Source of the DNA: Magnetospirillum gryphiswaldense MSR-1 v2
GTDB taxonomy: Bacteria > Pseudomonadota > Alphaproteobacteria > Rhodospirillales > Magnetospirillaceae
Direction: 5' to 3'
DNA length: 64,000 nt
Assembly: GCF_000513295.1 (NCBI RefSeq)
Contig: NC_023065.1
Coordinates: forward strand, 3,332,501-3,396,500
Each line of letters starts with the position of its first letter. Within the stretch, counting starts at the first letter, position 1. Under the pieces are notes generated by a model. That model made no database searches and was not told the DNA's origin. It was given only the letters and a program-made list of their open reading frames with translations. Positions 1 through 9,140 of the stretch are shown in pieces. A program made the translations under genes and the position numbers.

Positions 1-1
1 C

Positions 2-967
2 CATGGCCTGTTGTTGCCGTTTGACGGCGGCTCTGTGTTTTATGCCCGCGATGATGCCTTCAGCGAAGGTGAAGTCGCCATGTTGGAGCGGCTGACCCAG
101 CTGGTCGGCTTGTCGCTGCGGGCGCTGACGCCCAAGCGGGTCGCCTGGCCCAAGCCGCGTGGACGCAAGGGCTGGGCCATGATGGCGGCAGGGGTGCTGG
201 TGGCCCTGTTTCCGGTGACCAGTTCGGTGCTGGCACCGGCGGAAAGCGTCGCCGCCCATCCGGTTTTGATCCGCGCGCCGCTGGAAGGGGTGATCGGTCG
301 CATGGCGGTCAGACCCAATGATGCGGTGACCGAGGGACAGGTGTTGTTCGAACTTGATTCCACCACCCTGACCGGTCGCCTGGATGTGGCCCGGCAAAGT
401 CTGGCGACGGCCGAAGCCGAGTACCGCCAAACCGCCCAGGCCATGGTGTTCGATGCCAAGGCCAAGACCCAGGCGGCCATCCTGGCCGGCAAGGCCGAGG
501 AGAAGGCCGCCGAGGTCCGTCTGTTGGAAAGCCAGTTGGCACGCATCCAGGTCAAGGCGCCGAAGGCGGGCATCGCCGTCTTCGATGATGTCGCCGACTG
601 GATCGGACGTCCCGTAATCCTGGGCGAAAAGGTGATGGCGGTGGCCGACGAAACCGATACCGAGGTGGAAGCCTGGGTGGCGGTGGCCGATGTGGGGGAA
701 GTGCGTCCCGGCGGGCCGCTGACCCTGTTTCTCAACACCAATCCACTGTCACCGGTGAAGGCCCGCGTCCGTTCCGTCGCCTATGAGGCAGCGGCGCGGC
801 CCGATGCCAGCATCGCCCACCGTATCCGTGCCACCTTGGCCGAGGCCGAGGACAAGCCGCGGCTGGGGTTGAAGGGTACCGCCCGCATCGACGGCGATAC
901 CGTGCCGCTGATCTGGTGGGCCTTCCGTCGCCCGCTGGCCACCATTCGACAGTTTATCGGTTTTTGA
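2..967 (+). CDS. HlyD-family periplasmic adaptor with GAF-like remnant (5' truncated by window edge)
   Basis: The frame is open to the left edge, so the real start lies outside; 321 residues are visible. The first ~40 residues look like the end of a GAF domain. They are followed by one transmembrane helix (about residues 58-75) and a HlyD/membrane-fusion core: a biotinyl-lipoyl half-motif (LIRAPLEGVIGRM), an alpha-helical hairpin rich in Ala/Glu, the second lipoyl half (IQVKAPKAGIAVF) and a beta-barrel. Family members bridge an inner-membrane pump and an outer-membrane channel. The stop is 3 bp before the M50 gene, so the two are co-transcribed and probably form one envelope complex. The GAF part is inferred from a fragment; the HlyD call is firm, the substrate unknown. 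Confidence 0.85.
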   Translation, partial: HGLLLPFDGGSVFYARDDAFSEGEVAMLERLTQLVGLSLRALTPKRVAWPKPRGRKGWAMMAAGVLVALFPVTSSVLAPAESVAAHPVLIRAPLEGVIGRMAVRPNDAVTEGQVLFELDSTTLTGRLDVARQSLATAEAEYRQTAQAMVFDAKAKTQAAILAGKAEEKAAEVRLLESQLARIQVKAPKAGIAVFDDVADWIGRPVILGEKVMAVADETDTEVEAWVAVADVGEVRPGGPLTLFLNTNPLSPVKARVRSVAYEAAARPDASIAHRIRATLAEAEDKPRLGLKGTARIDGDTVPLIWWAFRRPLATIRQFIGF

Positions 968-970
968 TCC

Positions 971-3070
971 ATGGATGCGGCGGCCCTGCCCCTGCTGCGC
1001 GAAGAATTGGCGGTTTATCCTGGTCCGGTGGGCCGTGATGGCGCCCCCAGCTGGACCTTGCACGACCCCTTGTCCAACCGGTTTTTCCGTATCGGCTGGC
1101 CTGCCTTCGAGATTCTCAGCCGCTGGCACCTGGGTGAACCAGCGGCCATCCGTACCGCCATCGAGACCGATACGGTGCTGGAGGTGGACGAGGACGATAT
1201 CCTGGGCGTGGCCGAGTTCCTGGCCCGCTCTCAGTTGCTGAAGGCGGACAGCCCTGGGGCGGTGGATCGGCTGCTTTCCATCCACCAGTCCGGCAAATCG
1301 TCGTGGCTGACTTGGCTGCTGCACCATTACCTGTTCTTCCGGGTGCCGCTGGTGCGGCCCGATGCCTGGCTGGGGCGGACCTTGCCCTGGGTGAGGTGGC
1401 TGGGATCGCGCGGTTTCCGTTTGGCCACACTCTTGGCGTTATTGGTCGGATTGCTGCTGATCGGGCGGCAATGGCAGAGCTTCACCGCCACCTTTGTCGA
1501 TCACTTTTCCATCACCGGACTGGCTGCTTTCGGCATCGCCTTGGGATTGGCCAAAATCTGCCACGAATTGGGCCATGCCTATACCGCCAAAGCCTTCGGC
1601 TGCCGGGTGCCGACCATGGGGGTGGCCTTTCTGGTGCTGTGGCCGATGCTTTACACCGACGTCAACGAAGCGTGGAAGCTGAACGCCCGCCGCCAGCGGC
1701 TTTTGGTGGGCGGTGCCGGCATCCTGGCCGAGTTGACCATCGCCGCCTGGGCCAGTCTGGCCTGGGGTCTGCTGCCTGACGGTACGGCCCGGTCCATGGC
1801 TTTCACCCTGGCAGCAACCACCTGGATCTCGTCGCTGGCCATCAACCTGTCGCCGTTCATGCGCTTTGACGGCTATTTCCTGGCCATGGACACGCTGGAT
1901 CAACCCAACCTGCATCCGCGCTCTTTTGCCCTGGCCCGCTGGCACCTGCGCGAAACCCTGTTCGGCCTGGGCGAACCGATGCCCGAACATTTGCCGCCCC
2001 GCACTCATCTGGGCATGATCGTGTTCGCCTGGGGGGTGTGGCTGTACCGGCTGATTTTGTTCCTGGGCATCGCTGTGCTGGTCTATCATTTTTTCATCAA
2101 GCTGGTGGGGATCATCCTGTTCATGGTGGAAATCGGCTGGTTCGTGGTCAAACCGGTGTGGGCCGAAATCCGGGAATGGAAAAAACGGCTGCCGGCCATC
2201 CGCGCCGGTCGTCGGGTGCGTTGGCCTTTGGCCGTTCTGCTGGGGGGCTTGTTGCTGCTGGTGGTGCCGTGGAACGGCAAGGTCACCGCGCCGGCCCTGC
2301 TGAAAGCCCAAGAATACAGCCTGATCTATGTGCCGTTCGGCGCGGTATTGCGCGAGGTGACGGTCAAGGATGGCGACCGGGTCGAAGCCGGAGCGGTACT
2401 GGCCCGCCTGGACAATCCCGATGCCGAACACCGGCGCCAACAATTGGACAGCCGCGTCGCCGCCTTGCGCTATGAGCTGTCGGCGACGGGCATGGATTCC
2501 GATTTCCGCGCCCGCAGCCAATCCATCGCCGAGGAATTACGCACCGCCCAGGCCGAACGCGCCGCCCTCGCCAATGAACAGGACCGGTTGGAACTGCTTG
2601 CCCCCATGGACGGTATCGTCACCGATTCGTCGCCTTTGGTGCAGCCGGGCCAATGGATCAATCAACGTGAACCCTTGCTGGGCCTGCGCCAGGGCGGTGT
2701 GCTGGAAGCCTATGTGGCGGAAGAGGACGTGCCGCGCCTGCGGGTGGGGGCCAGCGCCTATTTCATCCCCGATGGCCGTGATGCCGGCATCGACGCCACC
2801 ATCACCGCCATCGACCGCGTTGCCGTCACCGCCCTGACCGAACCCAGTCTGGCTGTACCTTATGGTGGTACCATTCCCGCCCGATTCGATCATAATAATC
2901 TGGTGCCCGATGTTGCCGTCTATCGGTTGCGGCTGAAGCCGGTGGATGATCGGGTGGTGCCACCGGTACCGTTGCGCGGCCAAGTGCGCATGGACGGTGA
3001 TTACCGCTCGCCCCTGGGCCATGGCTTGCGCGCCATCGCCGCCGTATTGCTGCGGGAATGGGGCTTGTGA
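971..3070 (+). CDS. M50 (site-2-protease-like) membrane protein with N-terminal PqqD-like and C-terminal HlyD-like domains
   Basis: 699 aa. Residues ~15-95 resemble a PqqD/RRE-type peptide-binding domain. Several transmembrane helices follow, with the M50 zinc motif HELGH (His198, Glu199, His202) and a downstream FDGYF with Asp300 as likely third ligand. After more helices (to ~435) comes a HlyD-like periplasmic part with a lipoyl half-domain (VKDGDRVEAGAVLARLDNP), a short coiled coil and the second half (LLAPMDGIVTDSSPLVQPG). This architecture is known as putative peptide zinc metalloprotease/HlyD hybrids that sit beside HlyD adaptors. The start is ATG directly after the preceding stop. Whether it cleaves a peptide or only acts in transport cannot be told from sequence. 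Confidence 0.85.
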   Translation: MDAAALPLLREELAVYPGPVGRDGAPSWTLHDPLSNRFFRIGWPAFEILSRWHLGEPAAIRTAIETDTVLEVDEDDILGVAEFLARSQLLKADSPGAVDRLLSIHQSGKSSWLTWLLHHYLFFRVPLVRPDAWLGRTLPWVRWLGSRGFRLATLLALLVGLLLIGRQWQSFTATFVDHFSITGLAAFGIALGLAKICHELGHAYTAKAFGCRVPTMGVAFLVLWPMLYTDVNEAWKLNARRQRLLVGGAGILAELTIAAWASLAWGLLPDGTARSMAFTLAATTWISSLAINLSPFMRFDGYFLAMDTLDQPNLHPRSFALARWHLRETLFGLGEPMPEHLPPRTHLGMIVFAWGVWLYRLILFLGIAVLVYHFFIKLVGIILFMVEIGWFVVKPVWAEIREWKKRLPAIRAGRRVRWPLAVLLGGLLLLVVPWNGKVTAPALLKAQEYSLIYVPFGAVLREVTVKDGDRVEAGAVLARLDNPDAEHRRQQLDSRVAALRYELSATGMDSDFRARSQSIAEELRTAQAERAALANEQDRLELLAPMDGIVTDSSPLVQPGQWINQREPLLGLRQGGVLEAYVAEEDVPRLRVGASAYFIPDGRDAGIDATITAIDRVAVTALTEPSLAVPYGGTIPARFDHNNLVPDVAVYRLRLKPVDDRVVPPVPLRGQVRMDGDYRSPLGHGLRAIAAVLLREWGL

Positions 3071-3084
3071 CAAGGAGAAAACCC

Positions 3085-3393
3085 ATGCTGAAACATAGCA
3101 TTGTGATCGTGATGGCCTTGCTGCTGCTGGGGGCCGAAGCCGGCTTGACGGCGGAGACCAAGGGCAGCGACAGTGCCGATATTTCCATCCGTTCGGCGCG
3201 GGTCGAGACGGTGCGGGCGCGGCTGGCCACGGTGTCGTCGCCCAGCGCCTCGGCCACCATGCTGGACGCCGATGATCTGCTGCGCCAGTTGAAGGCGGCA
3301 CCCGCCGACAAGCGCGCGGCCCTGGCGGCACAACTGGATGCGGCCTTGACCCGGGCCGAGCTGGAAATCGACATGGCCAACCGGCCCAAGTAA
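3085..3393 (+). CDS. small secreted protein of the M50-HlyD operon, unknown function
   Basis: 102 aa. The start is the ATG preceded by an AAGGAG site at 3072-3077, 14 bp after the M50 stop. The first ~27 residues are a Sec-type signal peptide (MLKHSIVIVMALLLLGAEAG, then LTA). The mature part is charged and Ala-rich with a predicted helical C-terminus (LRQLKAAPADKRAALAAQLD). There is no lipobox and no cysteine. Position and spacing make it the third gene of the operon, so it may be a periplasmic partner or substrate of the M50/HlyD pair. I do not recognise a family. Confidence 0.7.
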   Translation: MLKHSIVIVMALLLLGAEAGLTAETKGSDSADISIRSARVETVRARLATVSSPSASATMLDADDLLRQLKAAPADKRAALAAQLDAALTRAELEIDMANRPK

Positions 3394-3459
3394 GCTCTTC
3401 AAAGGGATAAGATCCCTTTGATCCCATTGGGTTATGGGCTAGCAGCCACCCTGCAACAC

Positions 3460-3493
3460 AAAAGGCCATCCGGGCTGCCCCGAATGGCCTTTT
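3460..3493. terminator. bidirectional Rho-independent terminator
   Basis: AAAAGGCCAT (3460-3469) pairs perfectly with ATGGCCTTTT (3484-3493), giving a U-rich tail on either strand. It lies between the convergent ends of the M50-HlyD operon and the methylmalonyl-CoA mutase gene and can serve both. Confidence 0.85.
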
Positions 3494-3514
3494 GTTCACT
3501 CACCGATCGATTGA

Positions 3515-5665
3515 TCAGGCGGCATTCTTCTTCTTTTTCAGCAGTTCCAGGATTTCACCGGCGGCTTTGGGGATGTTGGTCCCTGGGCCGTAGACGGCGG
3601 CAACGCCGGCCTTGTACAGGAAGTCGTAATCCTGCTGCGGAATGACGCCGCCGGTGACCACCATGACGTCGCCGGCGCCCTGCGCCTTCAACTCGGCAAT
3701 CAGCTGCGGTACCAAGGTCTTGTGCCCGGCGGCCAGCGACGAGGCGGCGACGATGTGCACGTCGTTCTCGACGGCTTGGCGGGCGGCTTCGTCCGGGGTC
3801 TGGAACAGCGGACCGACGTCGACGTCGAAACCGATATCGGCGAAAGCGGTGGCGATCACCTTGGCGCCGCGGTCGTGGCCGTCCTGGCCCATCTTGACCA
3901 CCAGCATGCGCGGACGGCGGCCTTCTTCACGGGCGAAGGCGTCGATATCGGCCTTCAGCTTGGCGAAACCGTCATCGTCCTTGTAGACGCCGCCATAGAC
4001 ACCGGAAATGGTGCGGTTGACGGCGCGGTGACGGGTGAAGGCCTTTTCCATGGCATCCGAGATCTCGCCGACGGTGGCCCGGGCCCGGGTGGCGATGACG
4101 GCCAGTTCCAGCAGATTGCCTTCACCGGTCTCAGCGGCCTGGGTCAGGGCGGCCAGGGCAGCGTCGACCTTGGCCTGATCGCGGCTGGCCTTGACCTGCT
4201 TCAGCCGCGCGATCTGCGCGTCCCGCACCATGGCGTTGTCCACATCCAGGATCTCGATGGGGGTTTCTTCCGCCGGCTGGTACTTGTTGACGCCGACCAC
4301 CACTTCCTCGCCCCGGTCGATACGGGCTTGGCGGCGGGCAGCGGCTTCCTCGATCTTCATCTTGGGCATGCCGGATTCGACCGCCTTGGTCATGCCGCCC
4401 AGTTCTTCCACTTCCTGGATCAGCTTCCAGGCTTCCTCGGCCAAGGCGTTGGTCAGGCTTTCCACGTAATAGGAGCCGGCCAGCGGATCGATCACGTTGG
4501 GGATGCCGGTTTCTTCCTGGATGATCAGCTGGGTATTGCGGGCGATACGGGCCGAGAACGGGGTCGGCAACGCAATGGCCTCGTCCAGCGCATTGGTGTG
4601 CAACGACTGGGTGCCGCCGAGGACGGCGGCCATGGCCTCGATGGTGGTGCGGATGACGTTGTTATAGGCATCCTTTTCCGTCAGCGACACGCCCGAGGTT
4701 TGGCAGTGAGTGCGCAGCGCCATGGAAGACGGCTTTTGCGGATCGAACTGCTTGATGATACGGGCCCACAACAGGCGACCGGCACGCATCTTGGCGATTT
4801 CCATGAAGAAATTCATGCCGATGGCCCAGAAGAACGAAAGCCGGCCAGCGAAATCGTCGATCTTCAGGCCGCGGCCTTGGGCGGCACGCACATATTCCAG
4901 ACCGTCGGCCAGGGTGAAGGCCAGTTCCTGCACGGCGGTGGCGCCGGCTTCCTGCATGTGATAGCCGGAAATGGAAATGGAATTGAACTTGGGCATGTTC
5001 TTCGAGGTGTACTCGATGATGTCGGCGATGATCCGCATGCTGGGGGCCGGCGGATAGATATAGGTGTTGCGGACCATGAACTCCTTCAGGATGTCGTTCT
5101 GGATGGTGCCCGACAATTGGTCCTGGGAAACGCCCTGCTCCTCGGCGGCGACGATATAGCCGGCCAGCACGGGAAGAACGGCGCCGTTCATGGTCATGGA
5201 CACACTCATCTTGTCGAGCGGAATGCCGTCGAACAGAATCTTCATGTCCTCGACCGAATCGATGGCGACGCCGGCCTTGCCCACATCGCCGACCACGCGC
5301 GGATGGTCGCTGTCATAACCGCGATGGGTGGCCAGGTCGAAGGCGACCGAGATGCCCTGCTGACCGGCGGCCAGATTCTTGCGGTAGAACTTGTTGGATT
5401 CCTCGGCGGTGGAGAAGCCGGCGTATTGGCGCACCGTCCACGGCTTGGCCGCATACATGGTGGCGCGCGGCCCGCGCAGGAAGGGCGGGAAACCGGGCAG
5501 GGTGTCCAGTTCTTCCAGGCCTTCCAGGTCGGCGGCGGTGTAAAGCGGCTTGACCTTGATGCCCTCGGGGGTGTCCCAGGTCAGGGTTTCCGGCGACTTG
5601 CCCTTCAAATCCTTGGACGCCAGGGCATCCCAATCGGCGAGGGTCTTTTTCGCGAACTCGGTCAT
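3515..5665 (-). CDS. scpA: methylmalonyl-CoA mutase, single-chain, B12-dependent
   Basis: 716 aa, the usual length for the one-subunit catalytic form. It interconverts methylmalonyl-CoA and succinyl-CoA in the cytoplasm using adenosylcobalamin. The N-terminal ~540 residues form the TIM-barrel substrate domain ([17 protein letters not shown] and the RTHCQTSG segment). The C-terminal B12 domain carries the base-off motif [13 protein letters not shown]. The longer frame opens at 5749, but I place the start at the ATG at 5665 because GGAGGAAAAG sits directly upstream and the protein then starts [13 protein letters not shown]. It links propionate-type carbon to the TCA cycle and may work with the aldolase gene at 6827. 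No MeaB chaperone is adjacent. Confidence 0.96.
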   Translation of the reverse strand: MTEFAKKTLADWDALASKDLKGKSPETLTWDTPEGIKVKPLYTAADLEGLEELDTLPGFPPFLRGPRATMYAAKPWTVRQYAGFSTAEESNKFYRKNLAAGQQGISVAFDLATHRGYDSDHPRVVGDVGKAGVAIDSVEDMKILFDGIPLDKMSVSMTMNGAVLPVLAGYIVAAEEQGVSQDQLSGTIQNDILKEFMVRNTYIYPPAPSMRIIADIIEYTSKNMPKFNSISISGYHMQEAGATAVQELAFTLADGLEYVRAAQGRGLKIDDFAGRLSFFWAIGMNFFMEIAKMRAGRLLWARIIKQFDPQKPSSMALRTHCQTSGVSLTEKDAYNNVIRTTIEAMAAVLGGTQSLHTNALDEAIALPTPFSARIARNTQLIIQEETGIPNVIDPLAGSYYVESLTNALAEEAWKLIQEVEELGGMTKAVESGMPKMKIEEAAARRQARIDRGEEVVVGVNKYQPAEETPIEILDVDNAMVRDAQIARLKQVKASRDQAKVDAALAALTQAAETGEGNLLELAVIATRARATVGEISDAMEKAFTRHRAVNRTISGVYGGVYKDDDGFAKLKADIDAFAREEGRRPRMLVVKMGQDGHDRGAKVIATAFADIGFDVDVGPLFQTPDEAARQAVENDVHIVAASSLAAGHKTLVPQLIAELKAQGAGDVMVVTGGVIPQQDYDFLYKAGVAAVYGPGTNIPKAAGEILELLKKKKNAA

Positions 5666-5677
5666 CTTTTCCTCCAG

Positions 5678-5738
5678 AAACCTTATGATCTCAACCCCGA
5701 GAGGGCCGGAGTATAGCCCCGCCATAAGGTTTAGTCCA
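5678..5738 (-). promoter_or_regulatory. putative scpA promoter overlapped by a 10-bp inverted repeat
   Basis: On the minus strand TGGACT (5738-5733), a 17-bp spacer and TATACT (5715-5710) resemble -35/-10 boxes. AAACCTTATG (5678-5687) and CATAAGGTTT (5723-5732) are perfect inverted arms. One arm lies in the promoter spacer, the other in the leader beside the ribosome-binding site. This could be an operator or a leader hairpin. Confidence 0.45.
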
Positions 5739-5887
5739 TTGCTGGACAATCAACTAGGGCCATGAAATCGCACTCAAAAAATCGGTAATTCGGTCACGGA
5801 CTGCCGCTTTGCCGCCGCACCGTCCGGTTGGGCTGGGGCCATGCGGTGCTTGACCTGGGGGTGGGCTTTGCGTTTCCATCTGGGGCC

Positions 5888-6742
5888 ATGGCTTTTCTTG
5901 ATCACATCGATGCCTGCAATCGTCACGATCTCAACCGCTTCCGCCCCTTCATCGTCGGCGGGCGGCAGGTGGGGTGGGTGCGCGGTGACATCGCCTGGCA
6001 TCTGGAGGAATACGAGGCGGTTTTTGCCGTCACCCCCGATGCCGTCCATCTTCAGCGCCACCTGAGCGAACCGGAGGCGCGCTCGCAAGCGGTGGATCAG
6101 GTGTGCCGGGCTTTGCACGCCAAATGGCAGACGCCCCCCTTGCGCGGCGAACGTTATCGTGTCGCCCGCACCTGGGGGGAAGAACCGGTGATGACCATGG
6201 ATCGCGGCGTGGTCAGCCTGTTCGGGGTGCGCGCCTTCGGCGTTCACGTCAACGGCTTCGTCCGTGACGGCGAGCGGCTGAAATTGTGGGTGGCCAAGCG
6301 GGCACCGGAACGGGCCGTGGCCCCGGGTAAGCTGGACAATCTGATCGCTGGCGGCCAGCCCGCCCATCTGTCGTTGCGTGACAACCTGATCAAGGAAGCG
6401 GCGGAAGAAGCCGACGTGCCGGCGGCCTTGGCCCAGACCGCCCGCCCGGTGGGCGTGATCTCCTATTGCGTCGAGGACCAATGGGGGCTGAAGCCCGATG
6501 TCATGTTCTGCTATGACCTGGAACTGCCCCCTGACTTCACCCCGCGCAACACCGATGGCGAGGTGGAAAGCTTCGCCCTGATGGAGGTGGACGAGGTGAT
6601 GGCCCGCATCCGCGACACCCAGGATTTCAAGGCCAACGTCAATCTGGTGATCCTGGATTTCCTCATCCGCCACGGCGTGTTGTGCCCGGACAACGAGCCC
6701 GATTACGCAGCCATCGCCCATGGGCTGAAGCGGGGCTGGTAA
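5888..6742 (+). CDS. DUF4743-containing Nudix hydrolase family protein
   Basis: 284 aa from the ATG at 5888, which starts MAFLDHIDACNRHDL, the typical DUF4743 opening; an upstream in-frame codon at 5828 would add 20 residues with no recognisable content. Residues ~1-120 are DUF4743. Residues ~125-260 are a Nudix fold with a degenerate Nudix box (GGQPAHLSLRDNLIKEAAEE), where the usual REUxEE reads KEAAEE. Eukaryotic relatives are fused to or resemble thiamine pyrophosphokinase and act on oxidised thiamine diphosphates. The substrate here is unproven. It is divergent from scpA. Confidence 0.85.
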   Translation: MAFLDHIDACNRHDLNRFRPFIVGGRQVGWVRGDIAWHLEEYEAVFAVTPDAVHLQRHLSEPEARSQAVDQVCRALHAKWQTPPLRGERYRVARTWGEEPVMTMDRGVVSLFGVRAFGVHVNGFVRDGERLKLWVAKRAPERAVAPGKLDNLIAGGQPAHLSLRDNLIKEAAEEADVPAALAQTARPVGVISYCVEDQWGLKPDVMFCYDLELPPDFTPRNTDGEVESFALMEVDEVMARIRDTQDFKANVNLVILDFLIRHGVLCPDNEPDYAAIAHGLKRGW

Positions 6743-6826
6743 CGCGCAACAAATCCCTTGTGCGGCGCAGTATGACGCATCATTATTGCGCCCCACACCG
6801 GTTTCCCCGCAAGAGGATTGCGCATC

Positions 6827-7876
6827 ATGAGCATCAAGCCGCCCAGGAAGTTCTTCGAGCCGTTGGCCATCGGCGCCCCTGCGCCCTATCGCGAATTGCC
6901 GGTGCGGCTGGAACGCATGATCCATTTCTTCCCGCCGCATGTGGAAAAGATGCGGGCCAAGGCGGGGGACATGGCCAAGAACGTCGACGTTCTGCTCGGC
7001 AATCTGGAAGATGCCATCCCCGCCGATGCCAAGGAAGCGGCGCGCGCCGGTTTCGTCGAGGTGGCCCGCGCCTGGGACCCGGCTTGCGGCACCGGCCTGT
7101 GGACCCGCGTCAATTGCCTGAACTCGCCCTGGTTCCTCGACGACGTCACCACCTTGGTGGCCGAGGCCGGCAACAAGCTGGATGTGATCATGCTGCCCAA
7201 GGTGGAAGGCCCGTGGGACATCCATTACCTGGATCAGCTGCTGGCCCAGTTGGAAGCCAAGCATGGCGTCAGCAAGCCGATCATGATCCATGCCATCCTG
7301 GAAACGGCGCTGGGGGTGGAAAACGTCGCCGCCATCGCCCAAGCCAGCCCCCGCATGCACGGCATGAGCCTGGGTCCGGCCGATCTGGCGGCCAGCCGCG
7401 GCATGAAGACCACCCGCGTCGGCGGTGGTCATCCGTTCTATGGTGTTCTCGAAGACGCCAAAAATGATGCCCCGCGCACCTTGTTCCAGCAGGATTTGTG
7501 GCATTACACCGTGGCCAAGATGGTTGATGCCTGCCAATCCGCCGGCATCAAGGCGTTCTATGGCCCGTTCGGCGATTTCTCCGACAGCCCGGCCTGTGAG
7601 GCGCAGTTCCGCAACGCCTTCCTGCTGGGTTGCGCCGGCGCCTGGAGCCTGCACCCCAACCAGATCGACATCGCCAAGAAGGTGTTCAGCCCCGATGTCG
7701 GCGAAGTGCTGTTCGCCAAGAAAATCCTGGACGCCATGCCCGACGGCACCGGCGCGGTGATGATCGACGGCAAGATGCAGGACGACGCCACCTGGAAGCA
7801 GGCCAAGGTCATCGTCGATCTGGCCCGCGTCGTCGCCGCCAAGGACCCGGTGATGGCCGCTCAATACGGTCTGTAG
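6827..7876 (+). CDS. HpcH/HpaI aldolase / citrate-lyase-beta family protein, malyl-CoA-lyase-like
   Basis: 349 aa. The ATG at 6827 follows AAGAGG at 6811-6816. Family signatures are the metal/CoA region [19 protein letters not shown], the core [10 protein letters not shown] segment, the ETALGVENV strand, and the malyl-CoA-lyase C-terminal hallmarks GPFGDFSD and WSLHPNQI. Such enzymes cleave or form (beta-methyl)malyl-CoA to and from glyoxylate and acetyl- or propionyl-CoA. The N-terminal ~35 residues differ from classical Mcl1/MclA, so the exact substrate is uncertain. Proximity to methylmalonyl-CoA mutase fits glyoxylate or C3 assimilation. A terminator follows. Confidence 0.85.
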   Translation: MSIKPPRKFFEPLAIGAPAPYRELPVRLERMIHFFPPHVEKMRAKAGDMAKNVDVLLGNLEDAIPADAKEAARAGFVEVARAWDPACGTGLWTRVNCLNSPWFLDDVTTLVAEAGNKLDVIMLPKVEGPWDIHYLDQLLAQLEAKHGVSKPIMIHAILETALGVENVAAIAQASPRMHGMSLGPADLAASRGMKTTRVGGGHPFYGVLEDAKNDAPRTLFQQDLWHYTVAKMVDACQSAGIKAFYGPFGDFSDSPACEAQFRNAFLLGCAGAWSLHPNQIDIAKKVFSPDVGEVLFAKKILDAMPDGTGAVMIDGKMQDDATWKQAKVIVDLARVVAAKDPVMAAQYGL

Positions 7877-7893
7877 AAACCCTTGATTGAAGA

Positions 7894-7926
7894 ACGGGGC
7901 GGGCAATTGTCCGCCCTGTTTTTTTT
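7894..7926 (+). terminator. Rho-independent terminator after the aldolase gene
   Basis: ACGGGGCGG (7894-7902) pairs with CCGCCCTGT (7911-7919) around an 8-nt loop and runs into eight T residues (7919-7926). It lies 18 bp after the stop codon. Confidence 0.92.
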
Positions 7927-8045
7927 GCCCGCATCACGGGTTGCTGCGATGCGGAAATATCACAATTCAACACTGCAATTTTATTTATCGAGATGGTAAT
8001 ACCGTAACTGGGTATGGGCGTGGACTGGTTATGAAAGGGTGGCGC

Positions 8046-9122
8046 ATGGTCGCTGCTTTAACCGATGCCATGGCGCTGTCCCGGCCCACGGATCAGATCG
8101 TTGACGCCTTGAAGGGCGAAATGTCTGCCATTTTCCGGCGCGAGATTCCGGCCTTGGCCAAGCTCGATGCCGGCCCCGGCATCTATGAAGCGGCCATGAA
8201 CGATCCGGAAATCCTGGATTCCTGCTTCACCCTGTTCCGCACCCGTCCGGAATTGTTCACCGATTCGGTGATCGATGCCCAGCGTCAGCCGGTGCGTGAG
8301 ATGGACGGTCTTCTATGGTGCGGCCGCACCCTGGGCGAGGCGGTGGCACTGATCGTACGCGCCTCGGCCCGGCGGCATTTCCGCCGCAAGCTTGGCGCCA
8401 GCCGACGCGTACGCGAAACCCAGATCGACAAATTGCCGCTGTGGCGCAAACTGCTGGTGGCCATGGGACTGATCGAGCCGCCGCCCGACGTCACCCGCAC
8501 CATCACCGGGGCGGGGGATTCCCTGTTCGCGGTGATCCGCGATTATTTGCGCTTCGACTGGCAGGCCCGGCTGATCCCCCATTACACCCCGTTGGAACCG
8601 GCCATGGTGGTGAAACTGGGGCCGCGCATCCTGGATATCCGCGAGCCGGCGGAACTGCGCGCCCTGGCCAGCCGCGAGGAGCGCGCCAACATGGCCGGTG
8701 GCGGTCAGCCCCTGCTGCTGGGCAATGCCAGCCGGCTGATCAAATCGTCGGGCGATACCATCGACGGCGAAATCCTGTGGAAGGTGTGCACCCAGATGGA
8801 TCTGGGGCGGCTGTTCCCCGGCAGCGACAATGGTCGACTGCGCCGGGTGTTGGCCCACATCGCCGGCACCTCCACCGAGGCCATCGCCGCCATCATGCCG
8901 GTGCTGGGCGACGATATCCGCCTGTTCGTCACCTTCCTGTACGTGGCCTATGCCGAACTGGGCGAAGAGGATTACCGCCAAAGCTTCGGTGGCGGCGCCA
9001 CACCTTGGATGGTGCGGCGCTATGCCGACCGGCTGGCGCAACTGGACGGCCTGCCGCCGCCGGCTTTCGAATCCATGCGCGACGTTTTCACCGGGGTGAT
9101 CAAGGCCGGGGCGGGGAAGTGA
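8046..9122 (+). CDS. hypothetical protein, cytoplasmic
   Basis: 358 aa from the ATG at 8046, preceded by AAAGGGTGG; an ATG at 8031 is an alternative. An earlier in-frame start at 7887 is unlikely because it lies inside the preceding terminator. There is no signal peptide, clear membrane helix or catalytic motif that I recognise. The protein is largely alpha-helical and mixed-charge, with basic patches (RASARRHFRRKLGASRRVRE) and a C-terminal helical region. Codon use matches its neighbours. It stands alone between two terminators. Confidence 0.75.
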   Translation: MVAALTDAMALSRPTDQIVDALKGEMSAIFRREIPALAKLDAGPGIYEAAMNDPEILDSCFTLFRTRPELFTDSVIDAQRQPVREMDGLLWCGRTLGEAVALIVRASARRHFRRKLGASRRVRETQIDKLPLWRKLLVAMGLIEPPPDVTRTITGAGDSLFAVIRDYLRFDWQARLIPHYTPLEPAMVVKLGPRILDIREPAELRALASREERANMAGGGQPLLLGNASRLIKSSGDTIDGEILWKVCTQMDLGRLFPGSDNGRLRRVLAHIAGTSTEAIAAIMPVLGDDIRLFVTFLYVAYAELGEEDYRQSFGGGATPWMVRRYADRLAQLDGLPPPAFESMRDVFTGVIKAGAGK

Positions 9123-9139
9123 TCCCCCGCCCCGGATTT
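9106..9139 (+). terminator. GC-rich hairpin at the end of the hypothetical gene
   Basis: CCGGGGCGGGG (9106-9116) and CCCCGCCCCGG (9125-9135) form a perfect 11-bp stem around the stop codon, followed by ATTTCTC. The T-tract is weak, so termination is probable but not certain. Confidence 0.6.
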
Positions 9140-9140
9140 C

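Noticed and set aside
3722-5716. Long plus-strand open frame of 664 codons opposite methylmalonyl-CoA mutase
   Set aside because: It is the antisense shadow of a clear scpA gene. The composition is Gly/His/Asp-rich with no domain, as expected for a GC-rich mirror frame.
5666-5887. Cobalamin riboswitch upstream of the B12-dependent mutase
   Set aside because: The gap is only about 220 bp and no B12-box-like GCCACTG or matching core was seen; only a simple inverted repeat is present.
5774-7906. 710-codon minus-strand frame
   Set aside because: It runs across two convincing plus-strand genes and their intergenic region, has mirror-frame composition and no family signature.
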